NCBI GenBank assembly: GCA_023487615.1
Contig: JAMDBH010000046.1
Coordinates: forward strand, 1-13,338
Direction: 5' to 3'
DNA from: Gammaproteobacteria bacterium
GTDB taxonomy: Bacteria; Pseudomonadota; Gammaproteobacteria; SURF-13
DNA length: 13,338 nucleotides
This document shows positions 1 through 7,708 of this stretch, one piece after another (position 1 is the stretch's first letter; each line of letters opens with the position of its first letter). Below the pieces are notes generated by a model that was given only the letters and a program-made list of their open reading frames with translations, was not told the DNA's origin and searched no databases. A program made the position numbers and the translations under genes.

Positions 1-328
1 CAGTGACCATGGCCGCAATGCCTCCCTTCATATCGGCGGCGCCGCGTCCATAGAGATAACCGTCGCGCAGCGTCGGCGTGAAGGGATCGGAGCGCCACTG
101 TTCGAGTGGCCCGGTGGGTACGACATCGGTGTGACCGGCGAAGACGAACAGGGGGGTGTCTTTCCCGCGCCTCGCCCAGAGATTGTCCACCTCGCCGAAG
201 CGCAGATGCTCTATTTTGAAGTCCAGAGGTTCAAGACGCGCGGCGATGCTCTGCTGGCAGCCCGCATCTTCGGGGGTGAGCGAGCGGCGTGAGATCAAAT
301 CAATGGCAAGGTCGAGTGTGTCGGACAT
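1..328 (-). CDS. dapE: Succinyl-diaminopimelate desuccinylase, 5' part
   Basis: Encodes the first 109 residues of DapE, the zinc enzyme that hydrolyses N-succinyl-L,L-diaminopimelate to L,L-diaminopimelate and succinate in the lysine / cell-wall DAP pathway (cytoplasmic). The frame reads off the left edge, so the gene is partial only because of the window limit; the full family length is about 375 residues. Visible motifs are GHTDVVPTG at residues 65-73, holding metal ligand H66 and catalytic D68, and [10 protein letters not shown] at 93-102, holding bridging ligand D99. These match H67, D69 and D100 of the well-studied Haemophilus enzyme. The ATG at 326-328 follows a purine stretch (AAGAAG) suitable as a ribosome binding site. 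It is last in the dapC-dapD-ArsC-like-dapE direction, separated from its neighbour by an odd 257-nt gap. Confidence 0.95.
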   Translation of the reverse strand, partial: MSDTLDLAIDLISRRSLTPEDAGCQQSIAARLEPLDFKIEHLRFGEVDNLWARRGKDTPLFVFAGHTDVVPTGPLEQWRSDPFTPTLRDGYLYGRGAADMKGGIAAMVT

Positions 329-358
329 TTATTTCTTCTTGGTAAAAAGAGTCGATTG

Positions 359-423
359 CGTCGCCATTTTTCGCGAAACCCGAAATGGATCCATCCGATT
401 TCGGGAGCGAAAAATTGGCGACG
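359..423. repeat. 65-bp imperfect inverted repeat upstream of dapE
   Basis: The outer halves CGTCGCCA and TGGCGACG pair perfectly. They continue through TTTTTCGC/GCGAAAAA and CCCGAAAT/ATTTCGGG to a GGATCC centre, with a few small bulges. It lies 31 nt upstream of the dapE start codon, so it would be in the dapE leader if transcription continues from the ArsC-like gene. No T-run follows on either strand, so a simple intrinsic terminator is unlikely. It could be the edge of an inserted element or a leader structure. Confidence 0.75.
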
Positions 424-585
424 AGTATTGCCTTCGGCGGCCCGCGTTCGTCCTGCGTCCGCCACGGCGCTACACTTCGTTGCGCGCCATGGCTCCCACA
501 GTGACTCTACGCCGTGTCGGTTGCCTCCTATTTTGTCTCCACCCGCGCTACCGCGCGGACTCCGACAAAACATCCGGCCCTACGG
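424..585. other. Structured gap between ArsC-like gene and dapE
   Basis: No convincing gene. The stretch is GC-rich and contains a hairpin at 531-570: TTTTGTC/GACAAAA outer stem (7 bp), a 5-nt internal loop on each side, then a CCGCGC/GCGCGG inner stem (6 bp) closing TACC. Read on the minus strand, the hairpin starts about 16 nt after the stop codon of the ArsC-like gene, but no U-run follows, so it is not a textbook terminator. Open frames cross the region on both strands without a ribosome binding site or recognisable motif. Together with the inverted repeat at 359-423 it looks like inserted, non-coding material. Confidence 0.45.
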
Positions 586-987
586 CTACGCGGGGGGCGT
601 CGCACACCGCTCGTCCGCTATCGCTTCCTCGCTTCCATGTGCTCCTTCTTCGTAGTTTTTTTCATTGAATCCAACATGGTATTTTAGGGTTTTCCCGCCA
701 ACAGCCAGCACCGGCCGCTTGATGACCGTTGGATGGGCGAGCATGAGAGAGGCGGCCTTCTTCTCATCTAACTTGGCTTTGTCCTTTTCCGGCAATTTGC
801 GCCAGGTCATGCCGCTTTTGTTGAGCAGTGCCTCCCAGCCCAGGTTTTTGATGAATGTGCTTAGCAGGGTTTGATCGAGGCCGTCTTTACGGAAATCATG
901 AAAGCGGTAATCTACGCCGCGCTTCTCCAGCCAGGCGCGCGCCTTTTTCACGGTTTCACAGTGGGTGATGCCGTAGACGGTGGTCAT
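586..987 (-). CDS. ArsC/Spx-family protein, YffB-like, with altered C-terminus
   Basis: A 133-residue thioredoxin-fold protein of the arsenate-reductase-like family. It is closest in pattern to E. coli YffB, a protein of unclear function encoded next to dapE there too. The N-terminal YGITHC motif places the single active-site-like cysteine at C10. GVDYRFHDFRKDGLD (24-38), LGWEALLN (49-56), TWRKL (61-65) and the KRP loop (90-92) are family hallmarks. YffB has about 118 residues; similarity ends near GFNEKNYEE (106-114). The last 19 residues, encoded by 589-645, look foreign and include a perfect tandem 8-mer at DNA level (621-636). The ATG follows the dapD stop by only 3 nt, indicating co-transcription and probable coupling. 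A true arsenate reductase role is unlikely given the context; function remains unassigned. Confidence 0.9.
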   Translation of the reverse strand: MTTVYGITHCETVKKARAWLEKRGVDYRFHDFRKDGLDQTLLSTFIKNLGWEALLNKSGMTWRKLPEKDKAKLDEKKAASLMLAHPTVIKRPVLAVGGKTLKYHVGFNEKNYEEGAHGSEEAIADERCATPPA

Positions 988-990
988 GAA

Positions 991-1812
991 CTAGATGTCC
1001 CGCAACAATTCGTTGATACCGACCTTGCCGCGCGTCTTTTCGTCCACCTGCTTGACGATGACGGCGCAATACAAGCTGTAACTGCCGTCTTTGGACGGCA
1101 GGTTGCCCGACACCACCACCGAACCGGCGGGGACGCGGCCGTAGCTGACTTCCCCGGTCATGCGGTTGAAGATTTTAGTGCTCTGTCCGATGTAGACGCC
1201 CATCGAGATCACCGAACCTTCCTCGACGATGACGCCTTCGACGACCTCCGAACGCGCGCCGATGAAGCAGTTATCCTCGATGATGGTGGGGCTCGCTTGT
1301 ACCGGCTCCAGCACTCCGCCGATGCCGACACCGCCGGAGAGGTGTACGTTCTTGCCGATCTGCGCGCAGGAGCCGACCGTGGCCCAGGTGTCCACCATGG
1401 CGCCGCTGTCCACGTAGGCGCCGATGTTCACATAGGAAGGCATCAGCACCACGCCCGGAGCAATGTAAGAGCCTCTGCGCGCCATCGCGGGAGGCGCTAC
1501 GCGCACGCCGCTTTGTTTGAAGCGCATTTCATCGTAGTCACTGAACTTGCCGGCGACTTTGTCGTAATAAGCACTATAGGCGCCCTTGATAAAGTGATTG
1601 TCCTCGATACGGAACGACAGCAACACGGCTTTTTTGAGCCATTGATGCACCAGCCACGCGCCGTTTTGCTTTTCCGCGACGCGGAGTGTGCCGCTGTCCA
1701 GTAGCTTGATGACCTCACAGATAGCTTCCTTAATCCGTGGTTGCACAGTTTGCGGTGTGATCTCTGCGCGTTGTTCAAAGGCCTGTTCGATGGTTTCTTG
1801 TAGAGTGTCCAT
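991..1812 (-). CDS. dapD: Tetrahydrodipicolinate N-succinyltransferase
   Basis: DapD transfers succinyl from succinyl-CoA to 2,3,4,5-tetrahydropyridine-2,6-dicarboxylate, the entry to the succinylase branch of DAP/lysine synthesis (cytoplasmic, trimeric). At 273 residues it matches the E. coli enzyme (274). An alpha-helical N-terminal region (1-100) is followed by a left-handed beta-helix of hexapeptide repeats from about 110 to 235. The family block [10 protein letters not shown] (139-148) holds D141, and GARSEVVEG (185-193) holds E189, the residues implicated in catalysis. The ATG at 1810-1812 follows the dapC stop by 10 nt with an AGGA ribosome binding site in the gap. The 3' end abuts the ArsC-like gene. 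The order dapC-dapD-ArsC-like-dapE places three DAP-pathway enzymes in one transcription unit. Confidence 0.97.
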   Translation of the reverse strand: MDTLQETIEQAFEQRAEITPQTVQPRIKEAICEVIKLLDSGTLRVAEKQNGAWLVHQWLKKAVLLSFRIEDNHFIKGAYSAYYDKVAGKFSDYDEMRFKQSGVRVAPPAMARRGSYIAPGVVLMPSYVNIGAYVDSGAMVDTWATVGSCAQIGKNVHLSGGVGIGGVLEPVQASPTIIEDNCFIGARSEVVEGVIVEEGSVISMGVYIGQSTKIFNRMTGEVSYGRVPAGSVVVSGNLPSKDGSYSLYCAVIVKQVDEKTRGKVGINELLRDI

Positions 1813-1822
1813 GGGATCCTAG

Positions 1823-3025
1823 CTATGATTTTAATGAAATAATAAACTCGCGGATGCGGGTCGCCGCCTCTAGGCACTCTTCGAACGGTGCAACCAGGGC
1901 GATGCGCACACGACCCGTCCCGGGATTGACGCCGTACGCCTCGCGCGAGAGATAACTGCCCGGCAACACGGTGATATTGTGCCGGGCGTATAGTTCGCGC
2001 GCAAAGGTCAGATCGTCCCCGGGAGTCCTCAACCACAGATAAAAGGCACCCGCGGGGCGGTAAACGTCGGTCGCTTCGCTGAGGACGGCGATCACGGCGT
2101 CAAACTTTTCCTGATAAAGGCGCCGGTTTTCATGCACATGTTTCTCATCACGCCAGGCCTTAATGCTGGCGGCCTGTACCGGCGGGGGCATGGCGCTGCC
2201 ATGATATGTGCGATAAAGATGAAATTGCCCGATGATTTCCGCATCGCCGGCGACAAAACCGGAACGCATACCCGGAACGCTGGAGCGTTTTGACAGGCTG
2301 TGAAACACGATGCAACCCCGGTAGTCGTCACGCCCCATCCGTGCCGCGGCCTCCAGCAGACCGGGGGGAGGGCTGCTTTCGTCGAGATAGATTTCAGAGT
2401 AACACTCGTCGGACGCGATAATGAAATCGTGTTCATCCGCCAGCCGGATGAGTTGCTGAAGTGAGGCCAGACTGAGCACCGCGCCGGTGGGATTGCCCGG
2501 CGAGCAAATATAAATCAATTGACAGCGTTGCCAAACTTCGGCGGGGACAGAGGAAAAATCCGGGAGAAATTCCGACTCCTCCGTAGTGTTGATAAACCAC
2601 GGCTGGGCGCCGGCCAATAGCGCGGCGCCCTCGTAGATTTGATAAAAGGGATTGGGTATCAAAACCAACGGATCCCGGCTGCGGTCCACCACGCACTGCG
2701 CGAAGGCGAACAAGGCCTCGCGTGTGCCGTTCACGGGCAGGATGTGGCGTTCGATATGCAAGCTACCTGGCGTTAACTGAAAGCGGCGCATCAGCCATTC
2801 GGCGATTGCCTGCCGAAGCGCGGGGATGCCGCGCGTGGCGGGGTAGTGGCCCAGGCCGTGCAGATGTGTGCATATCTCCTCGGCGATGAACGAGGGCACT
2901 GCGTGTTTAGGCTCGCCGATGGACATGACGATGGGCAGGGCATCGGAGGGCGGAGTAATCCCTGCCTTGAGTTGCGCGAGCTTCTCGAAGGGGTAGGGCT
3001 GGAGCAGGGACAAATCCGGGTTCAT
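1823..3025 (-). CDS. dapC: Succinyldiaminopimelate transaminase
   Basis: A 400-residue class I/II PLP aminotransferase. In this context it is the DapC enzyme that converts N-succinyl-2-amino-6-ketopimelate and glutamate to N-succinyl-L,L-DAP and 2-oxoglutarate. Motifs: MSIGEPKH (34-41), GHYPATRG (59-66), NGTREAL (99-105), SPGNPTG with the cofactor-contacting N178, SDECYSEIY (205-213) with D206 and Y209, and HSLSKRS (242-248) with the Schiff-base lysine K246. GRVRIALV near the C-terminus carries the carboxylate-binding arginine. E. coli mostly uses ArgD/SerC for this step, whereas Pseudomonas-type genomes have a dedicated dapC beside dapD. The ATG at 3023-3025 has only a weak ribosome binding site. 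It is divergent from the transporter gene and leads the dap cluster. Confidence 0.93.
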   Translation of the reverse strand: MNPDLSLLQPYPFEKLAQLKAGITPPSDALPIVMSIGEPKHAVPSFIAEEICTHLHGLGHYPATRGIPALRQAIAEWLMRRFQLTPGSLHIERHILPVNGTREALFAFAQCVVDRSRDPLVLIPNPFYQIYEGAALLAGAQPWFINTTEESEFLPDFSSVPAEVWQRCQLIYICSPGNPTGAVLSLASLQQLIRLADEHDFIIASDECYSEIYLDESSPPPGLLEAAARMGRDDYRGCIVFHSLSKRSSVPGMRSGFVAGDAEIIGQFHLYRTYHGSAMPPPVQAASIKAWRDEKHVHENRRLYQEKFDAVIAVLSEATDVYRPAGAFYLWLRTPGDDLTFARELYARHNITVLPGSYLSREAYGVNPGTGRVRIALVAPFEECLEAATRIREFIISLKS

Positions 3026-3041
3026 TATAGTTATCTAAAGG

Positions 3042-3070
3042 TTGCTGAGCTGCGAACACAATAGTATAAA
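3042..3070 (+). promoter_or_regulatory. Candidate transporter-gene promoter
   Basis: TTGCTG (3042-3047, 4/6) and TATAAA (3065-3070, 5/6) are separated by 17 nt. The predicted start, about 3077, is only a few nucleotides before the ATG at 3081, so the transcript would be nearly leaderless. No Shine-Dalgarno sequence is visible ahead of that ATG. The -10 box overlaps the proposed dapC -10 box on the other strand. Confidence 0.4.
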
Positions 3071-3091
3071 GCTTTAGCCCATGCCATCCAA
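3063..3091 (-). promoter_or_regulatory. Candidate dapC promoter
   Basis: On the minus strand TTGGAT (3086-3091, 3/6 to consensus) precedes TATACT (3063-3068, 5/6) with a 17-nt spacer. Transcription would start near 3057, giving a leader of about 30 nt. The -35 box lies over the first codons of the divergent transporter gene. Called by eye only. Confidence 0.35.
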
Positions 3092-3962
3092 TCGCACTTC
3101 CCGTGTTTTACCCATTTTAAGCCTCCTGCTCGGCGCCACCCTGTGGGGCTTATTCTGGTATCCGCTGCGTTGGCTGGAGGCTCAGGGTATGCCGGGGTTG
3201 TGGTCGTCGCTGCTGATTTACATAACTGTGACCGTGGTCAGTTTGCCGCTGCTGTGGCGGCGGCGCGGAGAGGTAGTGCAAGAACCCTGGTTGTTGGCGG
3301 CCCTGGCCCTCACTGCGGGTGTATGCAACGTGGCCTTTATCCTTGCCGTGATCGAGGGTAACGTGGTGAGGGTGCTGTTGCTGTTTTATCTTTCTCCGTT
3401 ATGGGCGGCCTTGCTGGGTTGGTTGCTGTTAGGTGAGCGACTCTCGTCGCGCGCCGGATTGACCCTCGCTCTGGCCATGGCGGGGGCCGTCATCATGCTG
3501 TGGGACCCCGCGCTGGGGTGGCCGTGGCCACAAGGACGCGCTGACGGGTTGGCAATTGTAGCGGGATTCACCTTTGCACTCTCCAATGTATGTGTGCGCA
3601 AGATGCAAGCTATTTCCTATCCCGTCAAGTCCATTGCAGTATGGTGGGGGGGCGTTGTTACGGCAGGCGCGGGGCTGCTGCTAATGCCGCTGCCGATGCC
3701 TATGATAGATGCGCCTTTGCTAGGCGCCGTCGTCGCGTTGGCTTGTGGTGGAATGGTGGTCATGACCCTAGCGGTGCAATATGGCGTCACGCTCATGCCG
3801 GTGCATCGTTCGGCGGTGATTCTGCTGTTTGAAATCGTAGTGGGGGCCGTGTCGGCGCAACTGCTTACCGATGAAATTTTACTGCTAAGGGAGTGGCTTG
3901 GCGGTTTGTTGATTATGGCGGCGGCCTATCTCTCGGCGCGCGCGGTGAGGGATATCGACTAG
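3081..3962 (+). CDS. DMT/EamA-family inner-membrane transporter
   Basis: A 293-residue, very hydrophobic protein with about ten predicted membrane helices arranged as two EamA repeats (roughly 10-140 and 155-290). Helix-rich blocks include 11-29, 40-58, 71-91, 97-117, 126-141, 157-171, 185-203, 213-231, 243-262 and 272-288. LLGERLSSR at 116-124 and LTDEILLLREW at 262-272 are the usual acidic-turn segments before helices 5 and 10 of the family. Family members export metabolites or amino acids; the substrate here cannot be read from sequence. It lies divergent from dapC and on the opposite strand to its neighbours, between dapC and glnD. A link to DAP or lysine export is possible but only an inference from position. 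Confidence 0.9.
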   Translation: MPSNRTSRVLPILSLLLGATLWGLFWYPLRWLEAQGMPGLWSSLLIYITVTVVSLPLLWRRRGEVVQEPWLLAALALTAGVCNVAFILAVIEGNVVRVLLLFYLSPLWAALLGWLLLGERLSSRAGLTLALAMAGAVIMLWDPALGWPWPQGRADGLAIVAGFTFALSNVCVRKMQAISYPVKSIAVWWGGVVTAGAGLLLMPLPMPMIDAPLLGAVVALACGGMVVMTLAVQYGVTLMPVHRSAVILLFEIVVGAVSAQLLTDEILLLREWLGGLLIMAAAYLSARAVRDID

Positions 3963-4001
3963 CAAAGCTGCCGGATCCGGCCTACTTGCTTATAAAACCG
4001 T

Positions 4002-4066
4002 CACCACGGAGGACACGGAGGAGAAACAAACTATTTTGATCGTAATTCTTTGCGTCCTCTGCGGTG
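4002..4066. repeat. Inverted repeat A, 9-bp units (EamA/glnD gap)
   Basis: The left arm at 4002-4025 contains two perfect tandem copies of CACGGAGGA (4005-4022). The right arm at 4046-4066 is its imperfect reverse complement (TTCTTTGCGTCCTCTGCGGTG), three nucleotides shorter, enclosing a 20-nt loop. It sits in the 117-nt gap between the convergent 3' ends of the transporter gene and glnD. A small CCGGATCCGG palindrome (3971-3980) lies just upstream. It could act as a bidirectional terminator or 3'-end stabiliser, or be a dispersed repeat. No T-run follows the stem. Confidence 0.75.
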
Positions 4067-4079
4067 TATGTTGAATATC

Positions 4080-6710
4080 CTACTGGCACTTATCTAAATA
4101 TCTGATGAGCACGTCGCGCAGCCGGGCGAGGTCGGATTCCGAGGTGATCGGGCGGTTGTGGGTATCGGTGATAAAAAAGATGTCCTCCGCGCGCGCGCCG
4201 AAGGTGGCGATCTTGGCGTTTTGTAGCCGTATCCTGCAGTCCACAAAGGCGCGGCCCACGTCCGATAGCAACCCGGGCCGGTCCGCCGTGACGACCTCCA
4301 GCACGGTGCGACGATTGCGCGGGTCGTCGCTGAAGGTGATTTGAGTGGGAATGGGGAAGTGTTGGAGTTGGCGGCGCGCGCGCCGGGTGACGCGCGGCGC
4401 CGGCAGAGGTGACTGCGCCAGTTGACGCTTGAGTAGCGCGGTGATCTCCTCCATGCGATGTGGATTATCAATCGCTTCACCGGACTCTTCGAGCACGATG
4501 TATGTGTTCACGGTGTAACCATTGCGTGCGGTGATGATGCGCGCATCCACGATAGTGAGGCCAAGCTGATCCAGGGCGCCGGCCGTGGCGGCGAACAAAC
4601 GGTCCTGATCGTGGGTGTAGATGAATATCTCCGTTCCACCGCGCTCAGTGCGCTGCCGGATCAATATCAAGGGCAGGTGAATCGCATAACTTGAGCTGAT
4701 CGCCTGGGTATGCCAGGCGATCTCGTCGGCGGAATAGCGCAGAAAATATTCATCGCCCAGCTCGCGCCAGAAGTTTCCCGCCGCCGTTTCATCAACGCCC
4801 AGATTATGAAGCCGCATTAGCGCCTGATGCTGGGTTTCCTGTATCCGTTCAGCTTGGTCTATGGGATGCTCCAGTCCGCGCCGCAATGCGCGCGTGGCGC
4901 CGAGGTAGAGCTCGGTCAGCAGCGCATCCTTCCAACTGTTCCACAGCGTGGGGTTGGTGGCGCGTATGTCGGCTGCGGTGAGCAGATAGAGATAGTCCAA
5001 ATGCACCTGGTCGCCCACCCGGCCGGCGAAGGCATTGACCACGTCGGGGTCGGCGATGTCATGGCGTTGCGCCGTGGTGGACATGATGAGGTGATGCTTG
5101 ACTAGCCAGGCGACCAGCCGCGCATCGTACTGCGACATTCCATGCAGCAGGCAAAAGGCCGTGGCGTCGTCGGCGCCGAGTTCCGAATGATCGCCGCCGC
5201 GGCCCTTGGCGATGTCGTGAAACAGCCCCGCGAGATAAAGAATCTCGGGCTTGGGCAGGCGCTGGAAGACGGTGCTGCAGAGCGGGAATTCATGCGCGTG
5301 TTCCGGCACCGAGTAGCGACGGAGATTGCGAATCAAAAACAGCGTGTGTTCATCTACCGTGTAGACGTGAAACAGGTCGTGCTGCATCTGCCCGACGATG
5401 TTGCCGAACGCCGGCAGGTAGGCTGCGAGTATACCGTAACGATTCATGCGGCTCAGCTCATGCGCGATGCCGTGCGGCTGACGCAACAATTCCATGAACA
5501 GGGTGCGGCAGCGCAGATCGGTGCGGAACGTCTCATCGATCAGGTGGCGGTGATCGCGGATCAGACGGATGGTGGAGGCGCGCACGCCTTTGATCTCGGG
5601 ATGCTGGGCCAGTAACAGAAAGATTTCCAGCAGCGCGAAGGGATGGTGTTTGAAGGCCGTGTCGTAGCTGACCTCGATGAAGTCGTCGCGCGTCTGAAAG
5701 CGGTTATTGATGCGTACAATCCGGTGCAGACTGTCTGCATACAGGATGGCCTCCTGGAAGTGTTGCAGCAGCATCTCGCTCAAGCGGCTCAATTCCATGA
5801 CGGTGCGGTAGTAGCGCTTCATGAACTGCTCCACCGCCAGCACCGGGCCGTGATTTTGATAGCCGAACTGCGCCGCCAGCGTGCGCTGGTGATCGAACAC
5901 CAGCCGGTCTTCGCGGCGGTCCGTCGTCACATGCAGGGCGTAGCGTATCCGCCAGAGAAAATCCTGTCCCTCGATGAGCGAGGCGTATTCGCCCTCGGTG
6001 AGAAAACCGTGACCGACCAGATCGTGCAGGCTACGCGACCCGAAGTGGCGCTGGGTGACCCACGCCAGGGTCTGGATGTCGCGCAAGCCCCCGGGGCCTT
6101 CCTTGATGTTGGGCTCAAGATTGTAGGCGGTGTCATGATATTTATGATGGCGGCGTATCTGTTCTTGCCACTTGGCCTCAAAAAATTCCCTTACCGGCCA
6201 GATCCGATCCGGCCCGATGGCCGCCCGCAAAGAGTCAAACAGCGCGGCCGGACCCGACAGCAGGCGCGCCTCCATCAGCGTGGTGGCAATCGTGATGTCC
6301 TGCCGGGCCGTGTCCACACATTCCTGCACCGAACGTACACTGTGGCCGATCTGCAGGCCGATGTCCCACAATAGACCGATAAACCGCTCGATGGGCGACT
6401 GGAAGGTGTCGTGTTGATCTTGGCCAAGCAGTATGAGCAGGTCTATGTCAGAGAAGGGGTGCAGCTCCCCACGGCCATAACCGCCGACCGCGACCAAGGC
6501 AACCCGATCCGAAGCTGTGGTTCCCCACGCCTTGGTCCAGACCTCCAGCAGCAACCCATCTATCAACGCCGCGCGTTCGTGCAGCAACTCGCGGACAGGC
6601 GCGCCGTTCAGAAAGCGTTGCTGCAGCGCCTGATCGGCCTCCCTTAGAGATATCCGAAACGCCTTGGCCGTGTCACCGGTCTGAGTTCGATGGAGCATAG
6701 TGAGTGACAT
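4080..6710 (-). CDS. glnD: Bifunctional PII uridylyltransferase/uridylyl-removing enzyme
   Basis: GlnD (876 residues; about 890 in E. coli) senses glutamine. It uridylylates PII (GlnB/GlnK) when nitrogen is short and removes UMP when it is plentiful, controlling glutamine synthetase and NtrBC. Domains in order: nucleotidyltransferase with GGYGRGELHPFSDID (76-90; catalytic D88, D90), a GlnD-type linker including EGPGGLRDIQ (204-213), HD phosphohydrolase with LFHDIAKGRGGDHSE (496-510; H498/D499), and two C-terminal ACT domains (about 692-765 and 801-876) that bind glutamine. All catalytic motifs are intact. The ATG at 6708-6710 has no clear Shine-Dalgarno sequence; M5 is an alternative start. 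It follows map in the same direction, separated by 140 nt that contain inverted repeat B, and converges with the transporter gene. Confidence 0.97.
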   Translation of the reverse strand: MSLTMLHRTQTGDTAKAFRISLREADQALQQRFLNGAPVRELLHERAALIDGLLLEVWTKAWGTTASDRVALVAVGGYGRGELHPFSDIDLLILLGQDQHDTFQSPIERFIGLLWDIGLQIGHSVRSVQECVDTARQDITIATTLMEARLLSGPAALFDSLRAAIGPDRIWPVREFFEAKWQEQIRRHHKYHDTAYNLEPNIKEGPGGLRDIQTLAWVTQRHFGSRSLHDLVGHGFLTEGEYASLIEGQDFLWRIRYALHVTTDRREDRLVFDHQRTLAAQFGYQNHGPVLAVEQFMKRYYRTVMELSRLSEMLLQHFQEAILYADSLHRIVRINNRFQTRDDFIEVSYDTAFKHHPFALLEIFLLLAQHPEIKGVRASTIRLIRDHRHLIDETFRTDLRCRTLFMELLRQPHGIAHELSRMNRYGILAAYLPAFGNIVGQMQHDLFHVYTVDEHTLFLIRNLRRYSVPEHAHEFPLCSTVFQRLPKPEILYLAGLFHDIAKGRGGDHSELGADDATAFCLLHGMSQYDARLVAWLVKHHLIMSTTAQRHDIADPDVVNAFAGRVGDQVHLDYLYLLTAADIRATNPTLWNSWKDALLTELYLGATRALRRGLEHPIDQAERIQETQHQALMRLHNLGVDETAAGNFWRELGDEYFLRYSADEIAWHTQAISSSYAIHLPLILIRQRTERGGTEIFIYTHDQDRLFAATAGALDQLGLTIVDARIITARNGYTVNTYIVLEESGEAIDNPHRMEEITALLKRQLAQSPLPAPRVTRRARRQLQHFPIPTQITFSDDPRNRRTVLEVVTADRPGLLSDVGRAFVDCRIRLQNAKIATFGARAEDIFFITDTHNRPITSESDLARLRDVLIRYLDKCQ

Positions 6711-6734
6711 GTAATGACTAAGGACTCTCTGAAA

Positions 6735-6762
6735 AATATATCGCCAACCGCCAAGGCGCCAA
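6735..6762 (-). promoter_or_regulatory. Candidate glnD promoter built partly from repeat B
   Basis: On the minus strand TTGGCG (6757-6762, 4/6) and TATATT (6735-6740, 5/6) are 16 nt apart, predicting a start near 6728 and a leader of about 18 nt to glnD. The -35 hexamer and spacer lie in the CGCCAAGG units of repeat B, so the repeat may have created or modified the promoter. Called by eye; a map-glnD read-through transcript is equally possible. Confidence 0.35.
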
Positions 6763-6827
6763 GGTCACCAAGAAAAAAAGTCTGAATTGTAAGGGAAAAT
6801 CTTGGCGTTCTCGGCGTCTTGGCGGTT
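6746..6827. repeat. Inverted repeat B, 8-bp units (glnD/map gap)
   Basis: The left arm 6746-6772 carries CGCCAAGG (6749-6756), CGCCAAGG (6757-6764) and TCACCAAG (6765-6772). The right arm 6801-6827 is its reverse complement at 22 of 27 positions, enclosing a 28-nt A-rich loop. It lies between the map stop and the glnD start, both minus-strand genes. On the minus strand the stem is followed within a few bases by ATATATTTTT, so partial termination after map is possible. Confidence 0.85.
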
Positions 6828-6850
6828 CAAAATGACACATCAGAGCTTCC

Positions 6851-7618
6851 CTAAATATCGTCGCCGGGACGCTGCGTCAACACTTCAAAGCCGTCGTCCG
6901 TGACGAGCACCGTATGTTCCCATTGCGCCGACAGACTATGGTCCTTGGTGACCACGGTCCACTGGTCGGGCAGCAGTTTGACATGCCGTTTGCCGGCGTT
7001 AATCATGGGTTCGATGGTAAAGGTCATGCCGGGCTCCAGCGTCATGCCGGTGCCGGGCGTACCGTAATGCAGCACTTGCGGCTCCTCGTGGAACACCCGG
7101 CCTATGCCATGACCGCAATATTCACGTACCACTGAACAATTATTCGCCTCGGCGTGATGTTGAATGGCCGCGCCGATGTCGCCCAGTCTGATTCCAGGCT
7201 TCACCATTTCGATGCCGATGCGCATAGATTCGTAGCTGATACGCGATACGCGCTTGGCGATCACCGAGGGCTCGCCGACAAAGTACATCTTGCTGGTGTC
7301 GCCGTGATAACCGTCCTTGATGACGGTGACGTCAATGTTCAAAATATCGCCTTCCTTGAGCACCTTGTCGCCCGGGATACCGTGGCATACCTGGTGGTTG
7401 ACCGAGGTGCAGATGGATTTCGGAAAGCCGCGGTAATTGAGCGGGGCGGGCACGGCCTGTTGCACGTTGACGATATAGTCGTGGCAGATCCGGTCGAGTT
7501 CGCCGGTGCTGACGCCGGGCTTTACATGGGGCCGGATCATGTGCAGCACGTCGGCTGCGAGCCGCCCCGCGACCCGCATCTTCAGGACTTCTTCCGGTGT
7601 TTTGATGGTTACACTCAT
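6851..7618 (-). CDS. map: Methionine aminopeptidase type I
   Basis: Removes the initiator methionine from nascent proteins with small second residues (cytoplasmic dinuclear metalloenzyme, pita-bread fold). At 255 residues it is slightly shorter than the E. coli enzyme (264). All five metal ligands are visible: D96 (NIDVTVI), D107 (GYHGDTSKM), H170 (GHGIGRVFHE), E203 (TIEPMI) and E234 (QWEHT). The substrate-site H79 lies in HQVCHGIPG. There is no N-terminal zinc-finger extension, so it is type Ia. The ATG at 7616-7618 lacks a good Shine-Dalgarno sequence. It is divergent from rpsB across a 211-nt region, the classical map/rpsB arrangement, and followed by glnD. No strong -35/-10 pair for map was found in the divergent region. 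Confidence 0.97.
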   Translation of the reverse strand: MSVTIKTPEEVLKMRVAGRLAADVLHMIRPHVKPGVSTGELDRICHDYIVNVQQAVPAPLNYRGFPKSICTSVNHQVCHGIPGDKVLKEGDILNIDVTVIKDGYHGDTSKMYFVGEPSVIAKRVSRISYESMRIGIEMVKPGIRLGDIGAAIQHHAEANNCSVVREYCGHGIGRVFHEEPQVLHYGTPGTGMTLEPGMTFTIEPMINAGKRHVKLLPDQWTVVTKDHSLSAQWEHTVLVTDDGFEVLTQRPGDDI

Positions 7619-7672
7619 GGAGTAAAGACACGTAAAAATACCCTGTTGAGTGCTATTTTCGCATACTAGCGA

Positions 7673-7702
7673 TTGTCCCGGAGCCTTAATTTAGGGCATA
7701 AT
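7673..7702 (+). promoter_or_regulatory. Candidate rpsB promoter
   Basis: TTGTCC (7673-7678, 4/6) and CATAAT (7697-7702, 5/6) are separated by 18 nt. The discriminator immediately downstream is GC-rich (GTGCGGC), as expected for a stringently controlled ribosomal-protein promoter. The predicted start near 7709 gives a leader of about 120 nt to rpsB. Confidence 0.6.
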
Positions 7703-7708
7703 GTGCGG

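Noticed and set aside
295..573. Minus-strand open frame across the ArsC-like/dapE gap
   Set aside because: It overlaps the dapE start, has no ribosome binding site, contains two inverted repeats and shows no known motif. It is better read as non-coding inserted DNA.
871..1704. Long plus-strand open frame opposite dapD
   Set aside because: It is antisense to dapD and the ArsC-like gene, with composition explained by the opposite-strand codons and no recognisable motif. The minus-strand genes are unambiguous.
5643..6374. 243-codon plus-strand frame within glnD
   Set aside because: It lies wholly antisense to conserved glnD domains and has no motif or initiation signal.
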